A program made the translations under genes and the position numbers. Shown here piece by piece: positions 1 through 10,066 of a stretch of DNA of 64,000 nt. How positions within the stretch are numbered: position 1 is the first letter of the stretch; each line of letters starts with the position of its first letter. This stretch comes from Rhizobium binae (lineage in GTDB: Bacteria > Pseudomonadota > Alphaproteobacteria > Rhizobiales > Rhizobiaceae): the NCBI RefSeq assembly GCF_017357225.1, contig NZ_CP071604.1:3627501-3691500 (forward strand), in the 5' to 3' direction. Under the pieces are notes generated by a model. It saw only the letters and a program-made list of their open reading frames with translations, searched no databases and was not told where the DNA came from.

Positions 1-2
1 TC

Positions 3-194
3 GTCGCGGCTCTTGATCTGTTGACGGGCTGCGGTGTCGAACCCCTGGTGATCGGCGCGGCGATGCTGCAGTCGGAGCGCTGGCGCGAAAGCTTTGCCGC
101 CGCCGGCCCGGAATGGACTGCGCGCACCGTCGGTGTCTTTACAACACCCATTCTGGAACGAAATGCAGCAGGCTGGTGGCAGACGCCCTCCTGA
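3..194 (+). CDS. C-terminal end of a probable phosphoribosyltransferase (5' end outside window)
   Basis: An open frame runs from the window edge to a TGA at 192-194 and gives 63 residues. It begins VAALDLLTGCGVEPLVIGAA, which resembles the helix and strand after the PRPP-binding loop of type I phosphoribosyltransferases. It ends FTTPILERNAAGWWQTPS. The PRPP motif itself lies upstream of the window, so the assignment rests on a short tail and on the purine gene purC two genes downstream. It could be an orotate or purine phosphoribosyltransferase-like protein, or something else. The frame fits high-GC codon usage and the next 99 bases hold no gene. Confidence 0.42.
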   Translation, partial: VAALDLLTGCGVEPLVIGAAMLQSERWRESFAAAGPEWTARTVGVFTTPILERNAAGWWQTPS

Positions 195-293
195 CGTGAT
201 GAATGAGATCGTTGCATCTTTGCCGGCCGGCACCTCTGTACAGCGCAGAAGGAACGATTACAGTCTGCCTGATCGATAAACACGGACCCGCGC

Positions 294-2036
294 ATGACGT
301 TCGAGCAAGCATCCCTGCTGATCCTTCTGTTGGCGATGCTCATTTTCTTCTCGTTCGATCGCATCCGCATCGAGCTGGTCTCGATCGCCGGCCTGCTTAG
401 CGGCTATGCGCTCGGTCTCTATCCCGCCAACCAGATCTTCTCCGGCTTTGCCAGTCCCGTCGTCATCACCGTCATCGAGATTCTGCTGATCGTCCAGGTG
501 CTGGCGCGCGCCAGGGTCTTCGACAGACTTGCAGCCCGTTTCGCGGCCGCAAGACCTTCGGATTTCACTGTCATAGCAGGCGCTTCCTCGCTTGCCGGCT
601 TCATTTCCATCTTCATGAACAATATCGGCGCCTTTGCGATCACCCTGCCGGTGGCGCTGCGGCTCGGCACGGCGCTGACGATCCCTCGCCGGCAACTCGT
701 CATGCCCCTCTCTTTTGCGGCGCTGCTCGGCGGCCTCGTCTCACTGATCGGCACGCCGGCGAACCTCCTCGTCAGCGATACGCTCGCCAAGGCAACCGGA
801 GCAGGCTTTCGCTTTTTCGATTTCGCCTATGTCGGTCTGCCGGTCGCAATCGGGGGCATTCTGTTGATCGCCTTTCGCATCCGGCAACTGTTTCCGGAAT
901 CCGACGAAGCGCCGGCAGCGATCTCTCCCGGCACGCGGCGGATCGTCGTCGAGCGCCGCATCCCCGACGTTTCACCGCTGATCGGCGTCCGGCTTTCCGA
1001 TTGTCCGACGCGCTTCGGCATCAAGCCGCACGCGCTGATCCGCGGCGACAATTTCGTCTTCGGTCCGCTCGAACAGACGGTAGTCGCGTCCGACGACATT
1101 CTGCTTGCCGAAGGGGCCGATGCGGTCTTTGCCGGACTTGCCGCCATGCAGGCGCTGGTGGCCGATGCTCATCCGCATGGCCTGCAGCCGGACTTTACCC
1201 GTGTCGAAGCCGTCGTCATGCCGGAGAGCACTCTGGTCGGTTCGCGCGTCCGCTCGCTGGAAGTGTTCCAGAGCCGCGGCGTCGCGATCACCGCTCTTTC
1301 CATGCGCGCGCCGCGCATCGAGGGCCGTTTCCTCGACCTGCAACTATCGATCGGCGATATAGTGACGCTCGAAGGGCCGCGCATGGCCATTGCCGAGGCG
1401 CTTGAGGAAAGCGAATGCCTGCCGCTTGCGCAAACAGTGGCTGCCGCACCGGCCCTCCATTCCTGGCGGCCCTCCGCGCTGTTTGCCTGCGGCGTCGCCG
1501 CGTCGGCGGCCGGCCTTCATCCCGAGGTCGCTTTTGGCGGCGTCGTGCTCGTCCTTGCCCTGCTCAATCATCTCAATATCCGTCAGGCGATGGCTGACCT
1601 CAACTGGCCGATCATCATCATGCTCGCGGCGATGATCCCAATCGGCCAGGCGGTGGCAATGACCGGAGCCGCCGGAGCGATCGCCGCCTGGCTGAGCCTT
1701 GTCGTGCCGATCGGCCATCCGCTTTCCGGCATCGCCCTCATCCTCTTCCTCGCAATGGCGCTAACGCCCTTCGTTAACAATGCGACAGTCGCAATCGTTC
1801 TGACGCCGATCGCGTTCGAATTTGCAAAGACCGGGCGACATGCGCCCGATGCCTATCTGATCGCGGTCGCCGTCGGCGCCTCTCTCGATTTCCTGACGCC
1901 CTTCGGCCATCACAACAATACGCTTGCAATGGGCATCGGCGGCTATCGTTTCAGCGATTTCCTGCGCGCCGGCTGGCCGCTCGCCGTCTCAAGCTACGGC
2001 TTGGCTCTGATTCTCCTGGCTCTGTTCTGGCTGTGA
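294..2036 (+). CDS. SLC13-family permease with two RCK_C domains
   Basis: This 580-residue inner-membrane protein has hydrophobic N- and C-terminal halves (about 1-190 and 395-580) around a soluble middle. The middle carries two TrkA-C/RCK_C-like units (about 205-295 and 300-385), with phrases such as [16 protein letters not shown] and [15 protein letters not shown]. The membrane part has SLC13/DASS-like elements, including [19 protein letters not shown] near residue 105 and the matching [17 protein letters not shown] near 495. Members carry dicarboxylates, citrate, sulfate or other anions. The RCK domains suggest gating by a ligand, but the substrate cannot be read from the sequence. The ATG at 294 has only a weak ribosome site. 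It is followed 85 bases later by purC and is probably a separate function. Confidence 0.85.
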   Translation: MTFEQASLLILLLAMLIFFSFDRIRIELVSIAGLLSGYALGLYPANQIFSGFASPVVITVIEILLIVQVLARARVFDRLAARFAAARPSDFTVIAGASSLAGFISIFMNNIGAFAITLPVALRLGTALTIPRRQLVMPLSFAALLGGLVSLIGTPANLLVSDTLAKATGAGFRFFDFAYVGLPVAIGGILLIAFRIRQLFPESDEAPAAISPGTRRIVVERRIPDVSPLIGVRLSDCPTRFGIKPHALIRGDNFVFGPLEQTVVASDDILLAEGADAVFAGLAAMQALVADAHPHGLQPDFTRVEAVVMPESTLVGSRVRSLEVFQSRGVAITALSMRAPRIEGRFLDLQLSIGDIVTLEGPRMAIAEALEESECLPLAQTVAAAPALHSWRPSALFACGVAASAAGLHPEVAFGGVVLVLALLNHLNIRQAMADLNWPIIIMLAAMIPIGQAVAMTGAAGAIAAWLSLVVPIGHPLSGIALILFLAMALTPFVNNATVAIVLTPIAFEFAKTGRHAPDAYLIAVAVGASLDFLTPFGHHNNTLAMGIGGYRFSDFLRAGWPLAVSSYGLALILLALFWL

Positions 2037-2121
2037 TGCGATACTTGGCTCCCGACTTGACTTCCCCCGCGATGAAACTAGAGCAGAAGCCCTCACCCAA
2101 ACACAAGGACAGTCGAGCACC

Positions 2122-3066
2122 GTGCGAATCCTCTCCGAAGCCCATTTCCCCGAATTGCCGAATTATTATCGCGGCAAGGTGCGCGAGAATTACGATCTTC
2201 CGGACGGACGCCGCATCATCATCAGCACCGACCGGCTGAGTGCGTTCGACCGAATTCTCACCTGCATTCCCTATAAGGGCCAGGTACTGACGCAGACGGC
2301 GCGCTATTGGTTCGAGGCGACGAAGGATATCTGCCCGAACCACGTTCTAGACTACCCCGATCCGAATGTCGTCATCGGAAAGCGGCTCGACATCCTGCCG
2401 GTCGAGATCGTCGTGCGCGGCTATCTCGCCGGCACGACCGGCACTTCGATCCTGACGCTCTATAAGAAGGGTGAGCGCGAGATGTACGGCATCCGCCTGC
2501 CCGACGGCATGCAAGATAATCAGATCCTGCCCGAACCCGTCATCACGCCGACCAGCAAGGAGTTCGACGGCGGTCATGACGAGCCGCTGACGCCTGCCGA
2601 AATCGTCGGCCGCGGCCTTCTGACCAAGGAGCAGTGGGAGACGTTATCAGGATACGCACTCGCTCTCTTCGCTCGCGGCCAGGAGATGGCGGCAAAACGC
2701 GGCCTGATCCTCGTCGACACCAAATATGAATTCGGCACCGATGGTGACAGCAACATTATCCTCGCCGACGAGATCCACACGCCCGACAGCAGCCGTTACT
2801 GGCTTGCCAAAAGCTACCCGACAAGTTTTGCCGCCGGAAAGCGGCCGGAAAGTTTCGACAAGGATTTCGTCCGCGCCTGGGTGGCAGAGCGTTGCGACCC
2901 CTATAAGGACGAGATCCCGGAAATTCCCACCGAACTGATCGAGCAGACCTCGGCCGTCTATATCAGGGCCTACGAGACAATCACCGGCGAGCGCTTTGTT
3001 CCCGACGACAGCGGCGAGACGCCGCTTGCGCGTGTCCGAAACAACCTCTCCCGCTATTTCCCTTGA
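2122..3066 (+). CDS. purC: Phosphoribosylaminoimidazole-succinocarboxamide synthase (SAICAR synthetase)
   Basis: It makes SAICAR from CAIR, aspartate and ATP, step 8 of cytosolic IMP synthesis. The 314-residue protein starts at GTG, with AAGGACA upstream. It shows the family elements [20 protein letters not shown] near the N-terminus (nucleotide-binding region), [17 protein letters not shown] near 97, and [11 protein letters not shown] near 195, followed by an [14 protein letters not shown] stretch near 213. At 314 residues it is longer than the roughly 240-residue E. coli enzyme. It matches the long form seen in fungi and in a second rhizobial copy, so this may be one of two purC paralogues. 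It is not in an obvious pur operon; the nearest purine genes are the salvage operon at 10-17.5 kb. Confidence 0.92.
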   Translation: MRILSEAHFPELPNYYRGKVRENYDLPDGRRIIISTDRLSAFDRILTCIPYKGQVLTQTARYWFEATKDICPNHVLDYPDPNVVIGKRLDILPVEIVVRGYLAGTTGTSILTLYKKGEREMYGIRLPDGMQDNQILPEPVITPTSKEFDGGHDEPLTPAEIVGRGLLTKEQWETLSGYALALFARGQEMAAKRGLILVDTKYEFGTDGDSNIILADEIHTPDSSRYWLAKSYPTSFAAGKRPESFDKDFVRAWVAERCDPYKDEIPEIPTELIEQTSAVYIRAYETITGERFVPDDSGETPLARVRNNLSRYFP

Positions 3067-3174
3067 AAAAGACGACACACGAAGCCGCCGGGCCGAACAC
3101 CGGCTTGGCAGTTTTCGTGCAATCGCGCTAGCATAAGCAAAAAGGGATACCGGGCGCGGCCCGGCGGGGAACAG

Positions 3175-3777
3175 ATGGCGAGAAGGCCGAGGCGCAAGGC
3201 CGAGGAAACGCGGCAGGACATCCTGTCCATGGCGGAGATGCTGTTTCGCGAGCGCGGCTATGTTGCCGTATCGATCGCCGATATCGCCGGCGCGCTCAAC
3301 ATGTCGCCCGCCAATGTCTTCAAGCATTTCCGTTCCAAGGTCGCACTGGTCGACGCAATCGCCGGACGCCATCTCGACAATGCCACCGAGCGTTTCCTCC
3401 CTCTCGACCAGGATATGCCCGCGAAAGAACAGCTGTTGCGCTTCGTCCTGCGGCTGCTGGAGGGCCATCTGCAGGACATCCAGAAGAGCCCCTATATTTT
3501 CGAAATGGTGCTTTCGACCATTGAAGCCAAACTCGAAGCCGGCAATCGCTATCGGACCCGCATCGAAGAAAAACTCGGTGAGATCATCCGCAAGGGCATG
3601 GCGGAAGGACGTTACCACTGCCGCGATCCCGAGCACGCGGCACATACCGTCGCCGATGTGCTGTCCTGCGTGCTGCATCCTGTCCTCATCGTCCGCGACG
3701 ACAAGGAGACGCTGGTGCACCGGGCCGGGGAAATCGTCGGCTTCGTCGATGCCGCACTGCAAAATAGCGCTTGCTAA
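3175..3777 (+). CDS. TetR-family transcriptional regulator, probable repressor of the downstream RND efflux genes
   Basis: This 200-residue protein has an N-terminal TetR helix-turn-helix: ETRQDILSMAEMLFRERGY, then IADIAGALNMSPANVFKHF at about residues 36-54. The C-terminal ligand-binding half is variable, as usual for the family. It lies directly upstream of, and in the same direction as, the adaptor-pump-outer membrane factor genes, the common arrangement for a local efflux repressor. An inverted repeat overlapping its stop codon (3776-3803) is a candidate operator for the adaptor gene promoter. The effector is unknown. The start ATG at 3175 follows a GGGGAACAG stretch. Confidence 0.85.
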   Translation: MARRPRRKAEETRQDILSMAEMLFRERGYVAVSIADIAGALNMSPANVFKHFRSKVALVDAIAGRHLDNATERFLPLDQDMPAKEQLLRFVLRLLEGHLQDIQKSPYIFEMVLSTIEAKLEAGNRYRTRIEEKLGEIIRKGMAEGRYHCRDPEHAAHTVADVLSCVLHPVLIVRDDKETLVHRAGEIVGFVDAALQNSAC

Positions 3778-3803
3778 GTGACGGTTGCTGACTTACGTCA
3801 CTT
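3776..3803. promoter_or_regulatory. Inverted repeat between the tetR-like and efflux adaptor genes, candidate operator
   Basis: AAGTGACG (3776-3783) and CGTCACTT (3796-3803) are perfect 8-base inverted arms separated by 12 bases. The right arm also forms a smaller TGAC-N4-GTCA palindrome. The repeat sits 132 bases before the adaptor start, in the only gap between the TetR-family gene and its likely targets. TetR proteins bind inverted repeats, so an operator is plausible. There is no T-run that would argue for a terminator. Its function is inference. Confidence 0.45.
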
Positions 3804-3934
3804 CGTAAAGTTTTTCTTAGACTCGGATAATGGCATCTGAGGCCAGATCAATCCTGACGCTGATACAAGCCTGCGCCCGGCCCGGCCGAGCCCGTGGATC
3901 GAACGGCGATTGCCACCGCATGAAGGAATTCAGA

Positions 3935-5146
3935 ATGATACGGCGTGCCCTGCTCATCTCCTCGGCCCTGGTGGCCGGCGCCTTGCTTGGCGCCTGCAGC
4001 GACAACGCCAGCAAGCCTGCCGGCAATACCGGCGCAGGTGCCGCGCAGCAGGCAGCGCCCGTCGGCGTGGTCGCGCTGAAGAAGGCTAGTTTTCCGGTTA
4101 CCACGATCCTTCCCGGCCGCGCCGAAGCCTTCCAGACGGCCGATATCCGGCCGCAGGTGAGCGGCATCATCCGCGAGATCGCCTTCAGGGAAGGCGGCGA
4201 AATCAAGAAGGGCGACCTTCTCTATCAGATCGAGGATGCGCCCTATATTGCCGCCGTTGAGCAGGCCAAGGCGGCAATCTCCAAGGCCGAGGCGAGCGTG
4301 CCGAGCGCTGAAAGCAATCTCGAACGCTACCAGCGTCTTGTCGGCAGCGGTGCGACCCAGATCGAATACGAGACAGCCAGGACGACGCTTCTCCAGGCGA
4401 AGGCCGAGGTCGAGTCGGCAAAGGCAGCCCTTGCCGCCGCGCAGATCGATCTTGACCATACCAAGATCGTGGCGCCCTTCGACGGCGTCATCGACCAGAC
4501 CGCCTATAATGTCGGCAACGTCGTCTCGGCCAACCAGTCGACGGCGCTGACGACGATCCGCCAGCTCGATCCGATCTATATCTCCCTGACGGAATCGAGC
4601 ACCAACCTCTTGCGGCTGCGCGATGCGATGGCAGCAGGCGATATCAAGGGCGCGGAGAACGTCGCCTTCCATCTGATCCTCGAAGACGGCAAGGAATATA
4701 ATCAGCAGGGCAAGCTCGACATGTCGAAGCAGGTTGTCAGCGAGACGACCGGGACCTTCATCATCCGCGTGCTCTTCCCCAATCCGGATCGTGTCGTCCT
4801 ACCCGGCATGTATGTCCGCGCAACCGTCGAGCTCGGCTCCGAGGCCGGTTATGCACTGCCACAGCTGGCAACGAGCCGCGACGCCAATGGGCGGCTGACG
4901 GCACAGTTCGTTTCCGCCGACGGCAAGGTCGAAACCCGCGCATTCGAGAACAGCTCGCCCTCCAACAATTCCTGGCTGGTGACCGAAGGCATCAAGGACG
5001 GCGACCAGCTGATCGTCAGCGGCCTGCAGTCGATCGCGGCGGGCATGCCGGTAAAGCCGGTTCCGATGACGATCAGCGACAACGGCGTTGTCGTGCCTGC
5101 CGAGCAGCCCGCGGCCGGTGACGCGCAAAAGCCCGCAGCGAAATAA
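3935..5146 (+). CDS. RND efflux periplasmic adaptor lipoprotein (AcrA/MexA type)
   Basis: The 403-residue membrane-fusion protein links the inner-membrane pump to the outer-membrane channel. The start at 3935 is preferred over in-frame ATGs at 3830 and 3920 because GAAGGA lies 7-8 bases before it and it yields a lipoprotein signal with an LLGAC lipobox (C21). After a short linker come the lipoyl half-motifs (RPQVSGIIREIAFREGGEIKKGDLLYQIED), an alpha-helical hairpin of about residues 90-160, and the second lipoyl part KIVAPFDGVIDQTAYNVGNV. The beta-barrel and membrane-proximal domains follow. It is 47 bases before the pump gene and surely in one operon with it. The export substrate is unknown. 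Confidence 0.92.
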   Translation: MIRRALLISSALVAGALLGACSDNASKPAGNTGAGAAQQAAPVGVVALKKASFPVTTILPGRAEAFQTADIRPQVSGIIREIAFREGGEIKKGDLLYQIEDAPYIAAVEQAKAAISKAEASVPSAESNLERYQRLVGSGATQIEYETARTTLLQAKAEVESAKAALAAAQIDLDHTKIVAPFDGVIDQTAYNVGNVVSANQSTALTTIRQLDPIYISLTESSTNLLRLRDAMAAGDIKGAENVAFHLILEDGKEYNQQGKLDMSKQVVSETTGTFIIRVLFPNPDRVVLPGMYVRATVELGSEAGYALPQLATSRDANGRLTAQFVSADGKVETRAFENSSPSNNSWLVTEGIKDGDQLIVSGLQSIAAGMPVKPVPMTISDNGVVVPAEQPAAGDAQKPAAK

Positions 5147-5193
5147 TCGCTTCGAGCCCGCCCGTCACCGTCTCAGCAGCACAGGAACAACCG

Positions 5194-8100
5194 ATGGCCA
5201 AGTTTTTCATCCGACGTCCGATTTTCGCCTGGGTCATTGCGATCACCATCATGCTGGCCGGTCTGCTGGCAATCTTGACCCTGTCGATTTCGCAATATCC
5301 GGACATCGCCCCGACGACGGTTCGCATCAACGCCACCTATCGCGGCGCCAGCGCCGAGACTGTTGAAAAATCGGTGACGACGATCATCGAGGACGGCATG
5401 ACCGGCCTCGACGACCTAACCTACATGACCTCGACCTCCTCGACCGGATCAGCCAGCATCCAGCTCACCTTCGGAACCAGCATCAATCCCGATATCGCCC
5501 AGGTGCAGGTGCAGAACAAGCTGCAGCTGGTTCAATCACAGCTTCCTAGTGATGTCATCGACGCCGGCATCAGCGTGACGCGTTCGACCTCGAGTATCCT
5601 GCTTGTCGGCTCGCTCGTTTCGACCGACGGCAAGCGGGGCTCGGTCGATCTCGGCAACATCATGTCGACCTCGATCGAGGATCAGATCCAGCGCCTCGAG
5701 GGCGTCGGCAGTATCAACATCTTCGGTTCGGGATACGCCATGCGCATCTGGCTCGATCCCTATAAGCTGTTGAAATATCAGCTGACGCCGAGCGACGTCA
5801 CGGCGGCGATCCAGGCGCAGAACACTCAGGTCTCGGTCGGCTCGCTCGGCGCCCAGCCGACGATCCCCGGCCAGCAGCTCAACGTCACCATTACCGCGCA
5901 AAGCCAGCTGACCACGGTCTCCGATTTCGAGCACATCATTCTGAAGGTCGAAAAGGACGGCGCGACGGTGCGCCTGGGCGACGTCTCGCGCATCGAGATC
6001 GGTCAGGAAAGCTACGGCGGCAGTTCGCGCTACAACGGCCTGCCCTCGAGCGGTTTCGCGGTCAATCTCGCGATCGGTGCCAATGCCATCGATACCGCCG
6101 CCCGCGTGCGCTCCGCCCTCGATGTCATCGGCCGCACCCTGCCGGAAGGGGTGAAGATCACCTACCCCTACGACACGACACCCTTCGTGGAACTGTCGAT
6201 CGAAAAGGTTGTGCATACGCTGATCGAAGCGATCGTGCTCGTCTTTGTGGTGCTGCTCGTCTTCCTGCAGAACCTGCGGGCGACGCTGATCCCGACGATT
6301 GCCGTCCCCGTGGTGCTGCTTGGCACGTTCGGGGTGCTGGCGGCCACCGGTTATTCCATCAACACGCTAACGATGTTCGCCATGGTTCTGGCGATCGGCC
6401 TTCTCGTCGATGACGCGATCGTCGTCGTCGAAAATGTCGAGCGCATCATGTCCGAAGAGAAGCTTTCACCGCTCGAGGCGACGGAAAAATCGATGGGCGA
6501 GATCACCGGCGCGATCGTCGGCATCGCGCTCGTGCTGACCGCCGTGTTCATTCCGATGGCCTTCTTCGGCGGTTCGACTGGTATCATCTACCGCCAGTTT
6601 TCGATCACCATCGTCTCGGCCATGCTGCTGTCGGCGATCGTCGCCATCGTGCTGACGCCGGCACTGTGCGCCACCATGCTGAAGCCGGTCAGCGAACACA
6701 GAAAACACCGCGCCGGCGACTGGTTCAACCGCAACTTCACGCGCTCGACCAACGGCTATGTCAGGACCATCGGCTATCTTCTGAAGCGGCCGATCCGCGT
6801 CATGCTGGTCTTCCTTCTCATCGGCGCCGGCTGCGCCTATCTCTTCACCCGCCTGCCGAGTTCATTCCTGCCGCAGGAAGACCAGGGCGTGCTGTTGACC
6901 ATCGTCACCACGCCGCCGGGTTCGACCACGCAGCAGACCCAGGCCGTCGTCGAGAAGGTCGAAAACTACTACCGCGAGAACGAAAAGGACGCCGTCGAAT
7001 CCGTTTTCGGCGCGCTCGGCTTCGGCTTCAACGGCTCCGGCCAGAACAGCGCCATCGTCTTCACCAAGCTCAAGGATTTCTCTGAGCGTACCGATCCCAA
7101 CCTCAGCGCGCAGTCGATCGTCAGCCGGGCGCTGCGCAGCTTCTTTGCGATGCGCGAGGCGCAGGTCTTCGCGCTTCTGCCGCCGGCGATCCAGGGCCTC
7201 GGCGTGTCGAGTGGCTTTTCCATGTATCTCGTCGATACCGGCGGCCATGGCAATGACGCCCTGACGGCCGCCTCCAAGCGGCTGATCCAGATGGGCAACT
7301 CGTCAGGCAAGGTCGTGGCGCTGCGCAGCAGCAGCAAGGAAGTCGAACCGCAAATGCGCATCGTGCTCGATCAGGAAAAGATCGGCGCCATGGGCGTCGA
7401 CATCGCCTCGGTCAATTCGATGCTGTCGATCATCTTTACCGGCCGCGACGTCAACGACTTCACGTTGAACGGTGAGATCAAGCCGGTCTATGTCCAGGGC
7501 GACGGGCCGTTCCGCATGCAGCCTGACGATCTGAACCACTGGTATGCCCGCAATAGTTCAGGCGAAATGGTTCCCTTCTCCGCCTTTACCAAAACCGAGT
7601 GGGTGAAGGGCGCACCCTCGCTTGCCCGTTTCAACGCCGTCAGCGCCATCCCACTCGACGGCGCCTCCGCCCCCGGCGTGTCGTCCGGCGATGCGATGAA
7701 CGAGATGGAAGCGCTGACCGAACAGCTCGGCGGCGGCTACACGGTCGCATGGCAGGGCATCTCGTACCAGGAACGGCTTTCCGGCTCGCAAGCGCCGATG
7801 CTTTACGCGATTTCCGTTCTGGTCGTCTTCCTCTGCCTGGCAGCGCTCTACGAAAGCTGGTCGATCCCCTTCTCGGTGATCATGGCCGTGCCTGTCGGCA
7901 TTCTCGGCGCGCTGGCGGCGGCAACGCTCTTCGGCCAGGCGAACGACGTCTATTTCAAGGTCGGCTTGCTCACCACGATCGGGCTTGCGGCGAAGAATGC
8001 GATCCTCATCGTCGAATTCGCCAAGGATCGGATTGAAAGCGGCATGGGACTCTACGAGGCGACGCTGGAAGCGGCCAGGCTGCGCCTGCGGCCGATCATC

Positions 8101-8304
8101 ATGACCTCGCTCGCCTTCATTCTCGGCGTCGTGCCGCTGGCGATCGCGACAGGCGCGGGCTCGGCGGCGCAAAACGCTATCGGCATCGGCGTTCTGGGCG
8201 GCATGCTGGCGGCGACGATGCTCGGAATTTTCTTCGTGCCGTCCTTTTTCGTCGTCATCCGACGCATCTTTGCCACACGCGGCAAAAATGCGGCAGCGGT
8301 GTGA
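5194..8304 (+). CDS. RND multidrug efflux permease (HAE1 family, AcrB/MexB-like)
   Basis: This 1036-residue proton-driven pump of the inner membrane has the normal length of HAE1 proteins. It begins MAKFFIRRPIFAWVIAITIM, the typical cytoplasmic start and TM1. Two large periplasmic loops follow TM1 and TM7. The TM4 proton-relay region contains GLLVDDAIVVVENVERIM near residue 405, with the paired aspartates. The second half has GLAAKNAILIVEFAKD near residue 930, where the conserved lysine of TM10 sits. Together with the adaptor upstream and the NodT-like factor downstream it forms a full tripartite system. Hydrophobic drugs, plant phenolics or flavonoids are typical substrates in rhizobia, but none can be named from sequence. 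Confidence 0.95.
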   Translation: MAKFFIRRPIFAWVIAITIMLAGLLAILTLSISQYPDIAPTTVRINATYRGASAETVEKSVTTIIEDGMTGLDDLTYMTSTSSTGSASIQLTFGTSINPDIAQVQVQNKLQLVQSQLPSDVIDAGISVTRSTSSILLVGSLVSTDGKRGSVDLGNIMSTSIEDQIQRLEGVGSINIFGSGYAMRIWLDPYKLLKYQLTPSDVTAAIQAQNTQVSVGSLGAQPTIPGQQLNVTITAQSQLTTVSDFEHIILKVEKDGATVRLGDVSRIEIGQESYGGSSRYNGLPSSGFAVNLAIGANAIDTAARVRSALDVIGRTLPEGVKITYPYDTTPFVELSIEKVVHTLIEAIVLVFVVLLVFLQNLRATLIPTIAVPVVLLGTFGVLAATGYSINTLTMFAMVLAIGLLVDDAIVVVENVERIMSEEKLSPLEATEKSMGEITGAIVGIALVLTAVFIPMAFFGGSTGIIYRQFSITIVSAMLLSAIVAIVLTPALCATMLKPVSEHRKHRAGDWFNRNFTRSTNGYVRTIGYLLKRPIRVMLVFLLIGAGCAYLFTRLPSSFLPQEDQGVLLTIVTTPPGSTTQQTQAVVEKVENYYRENEKDAVESVFGALGFGFNGSGQNSAIVFTKLKDFSERTDPNLSAQSIVSRALRSFFAMREAQVFALLPPAIQGLGVSSGFSMYLVDTGGHGNDALTAASKRLIQMGNSSGKVVALRSSSKEVEPQMRIVLDQEKIGAMGVDIASVNSMLSIIFTGRDVNDFTLNGEIKPVYVQGDGPFRMQPDDLNHWYARNSSGEMVPFSAFTKTEWVKGAPSLARFNAVSAIPLDGASAPGVSSGDAMNEMEALTEQLGGGYTVAWQGISYQERLSGSQAPMLYAISVLVVFLCLAALYESWSIPFSVIMAVPVGILGALAAATLFGQANDVYFKVGLLTTIGLAAKNAILIVEFAKDRIESGMGLYEATLEAARLRLRPIIMTSLAFILGVVPLAIATGAGSAAQNAIGIGVLGGMLAATMLGIFFVPSFFVVIRRIFATRGKNAAAV

Positions 8305-8453
8305 TATAAATGCACTGTGATATTGCTGTTCCGATTGCTACATTGCGCCCGACTGCTTCGGTGTGTGTTTTTGGTAGAACGAGGCGCGGCGGCCGATAGT
8401 GAAGCATGAAGCTTCGGACAAGAATTGACTTGCTCGAGTACAGGAAGAACTGA

Positions 8454-9890
8454 ATGGTATCTCTTCGTTTTGCCACACCGGCATTATTGTTGTTATTGTC
8501 GGGCTGTGTCGTAGGCCCGGATCATGCTCCTCCTGAAATGCCGCTGCCCGCCAAATTCGGAGAAGGCGGGACCAAGAGTTTAGGCGATGTTGCCACCGCA
8601 GCATGGTGGACCGCGTTCAGGGATCCCAAGTTGAACGGCTATGTCCAGGCCGGCCTTGATCAGAACCTGACCGTTCAGCAGGCCATCGAGCGCATCAACG
8701 CAGCGTCCGCAAACGTTACCGTTGCCGGTGCCGGCGGGCTACCGAATCTGACGGTCGGCGGCTCGCAGACGGTCAGCGGCCAGAGGGGCGAACTGCGCAC
8801 GCAGTTCGACACGCGCAACACCAGTGCCGGCGATGTCCAGCTGAGCTGGCTGCTCGACCTCTTCGGCCTCTACAAGCGCAGTACCGAAAGCGCGGTCGCT
8901 TCGCTCGACTCCGCCTACGCATCTGCCGATGTCGCCAAGCTGACCCTCGTGCAGGATCTCGTCTCGAGCTATATCGACGTCCGCTACTATCAGCAGCGCC
9001 TGGCGCTTTCGAAGGCCAACCTGAAGTCTCGGCAGGAAACCTACGAACTCACCAAGTTCCAGCTTGAAGCCGGCGCCGCATCGCGGCTCGACGTCGTCCA
9101 GGCCGAAGGTCTGGTACAGTCGACGCTCGCCGAAATTCCCGGCCTCGAAACCAACATCCGCATATCGGCCCATCACATCGCCACGCTGCTCGGCCTGCCG
9201 GCCTCGGCGCTGGTCAACGAATTGCTGAGAGGCGGCGGCCAGCCGGTATTCCGCGGCGGCATCAACTCCGGCATCCCGGCAGACCTGATCCGCAACCGTC
9301 CCGACATTCGTGTCGCCGAGCGCGACCTCGCCGCCGCAACGGCCAATATCGGCGTTGCCGAGGCCCAACTCTATCCGAGCATCTCGCTCAGCGGCTCGAT
9401 CTCGCCGTCCTACATCAACCAGCGCGGCATCCATGGCGGCCTGACCCCCTGGTCCTTTGGTCCGACCCTCAACCTGCCGATCTTCGACGGTGGCCGCCTG
9501 CGCGCCAACGTCAAGTCGGCGCAGTCCGACGCCGCGAGCGCCTACCTCAACTGGAAATCGACGGTGCTGACCGCCGTCGAGCAGGTCGAGAACGCCCTCG
9601 CCGCGGTCCGGCGCGACGCTCAGACGGTCGCCGCCCTCCAGGCCCAAGTAAAGACCACGCAGGAAACGCTCGAACTTTCGACCGCATCCTATAAGGACGG
9701 CGCCTCCTCGCTGCTCGACGTTCTCGACGCGCAGCGCCAGGTTTCGCTCGCCCAGGCAAGCCTTGCTCAGTCCGTCCAGCAAATGGCCAAGGACTATGTC
9801 TCGCTGAACATCGCGGTCGGCGGCGGCTACGCCCCAGGTGGCAAGACCACCGCGCCCGTGAAGCCTGAGCCGGCGAAAGCCAAGAGCTGA
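8454..9890 (+). CDS. NodT-family outer-membrane efflux lipoprotein
   Basis: This 478-residue TolC-like channel protein completes the RND system. The N-terminus is a lipoprotein signal with an LSGC lipobox (C18), followed by VVGPDHAPPEMPLPAKF, a standard start of the NodT/OprM group. Two OEP repeats of long alpha-helices carry the DVVQAEG and DVLDAQRQVSLAQ motifs, near residues 215 and 425. The C-terminal tail is rich in Pro and Lys. An AGGAAG ribosome site precedes ATG 8454. The 149-base gap from the pump gene shows no terminator, so co-transcription is likely. A strong hairpin follows the stop codon. Confidence 0.92.
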   Translation: MVSLRFATPALLLLLSGCVVGPDHAPPEMPLPAKFGEGGTKSLGDVATAAWWTAFRDPKLNGYVQAGLDQNLTVQQAIERINAASANVTVAGAGGLPNLTVGGSQTVSGQRGELRTQFDTRNTSAGDVQLSWLLDLFGLYKRSTESAVASLDSAYASADVAKLTLVQDLVSSYIDVRYYQQRLALSKANLKSRQETYELTKFQLEAGAASRLDVVQAEGLVQSTLAEIPGLETNIRISAHHIATLLGLPASALVNELLRGGGQPVFRGGINSGIPADLIRNRPDIRVAERDLAAATANIGVAEAQLYPSISLSGSISPSYINQRGIHGGLTPWSFGPTLNLPIFDGGRLRANVKSAQSDAASAYLNWKSTVLTAVEQVENALAAVRRDAQTVAALQAQVKTTQETLELSTASYKDGASSLLDVLDAQRQVSLAQASLAQSVQQMAKDYVSLNIAVGGGYAPGGKTTAPVKPEPAKAKS

Positions 9891-9918
9891 TCGGCTCATC
9901 GCGTTTCTAATAAATGCC

Positions 9919-9955
9919 AAAACCCCGCGAGTTCATGAACTCGCGGGGTTTTTTA
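9919..9955. terminator. Rho-independent terminator, perfect palindromic stem
   Basis: Bases 9919-9952 form a perfect 34-base palindrome with core CCCCGCGAGTTC/GAACTCGCGGGG, followed by further T residues to 9954. The A-run on the left and the T-run on the right make it functional in both directions. It ends the efflux operon 28 bases after the nodT-like stop and insulates the LacI-family operon that starts near 10.05 kb. Confidence 0.88.
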
Positions 9956-10033
9956 TACGAGACAAATTTGTCCCCGGAATAACTGCCCTGAAGTTCAATT
10001 TGGATTCGACAAGCCAGAAAAGCTGATATATCC

Positions 10034-10053
10034 CTGATTAAACGATTAATCAG
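10034..10053. promoter_or_regulatory. LacI-family operator upstream of the purine operon
   Basis: CTGATTAAACGATTAATCAG is a 20-base palindrome with nine of ten arm positions paired and the central CG typical of LacI/PurR operators. It lies 13 bases before the start of the LacI-family gene, where it would overlap the promoter or the transcript start. This suggests autorepression of the whole regulator-transporter-enzyme operon. The pairing is seen directly; the identity of the binding protein is inferred from adjacency. Confidence 0.75.
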
Positions 10054-10066
10054 AGCGTCGTCGATC

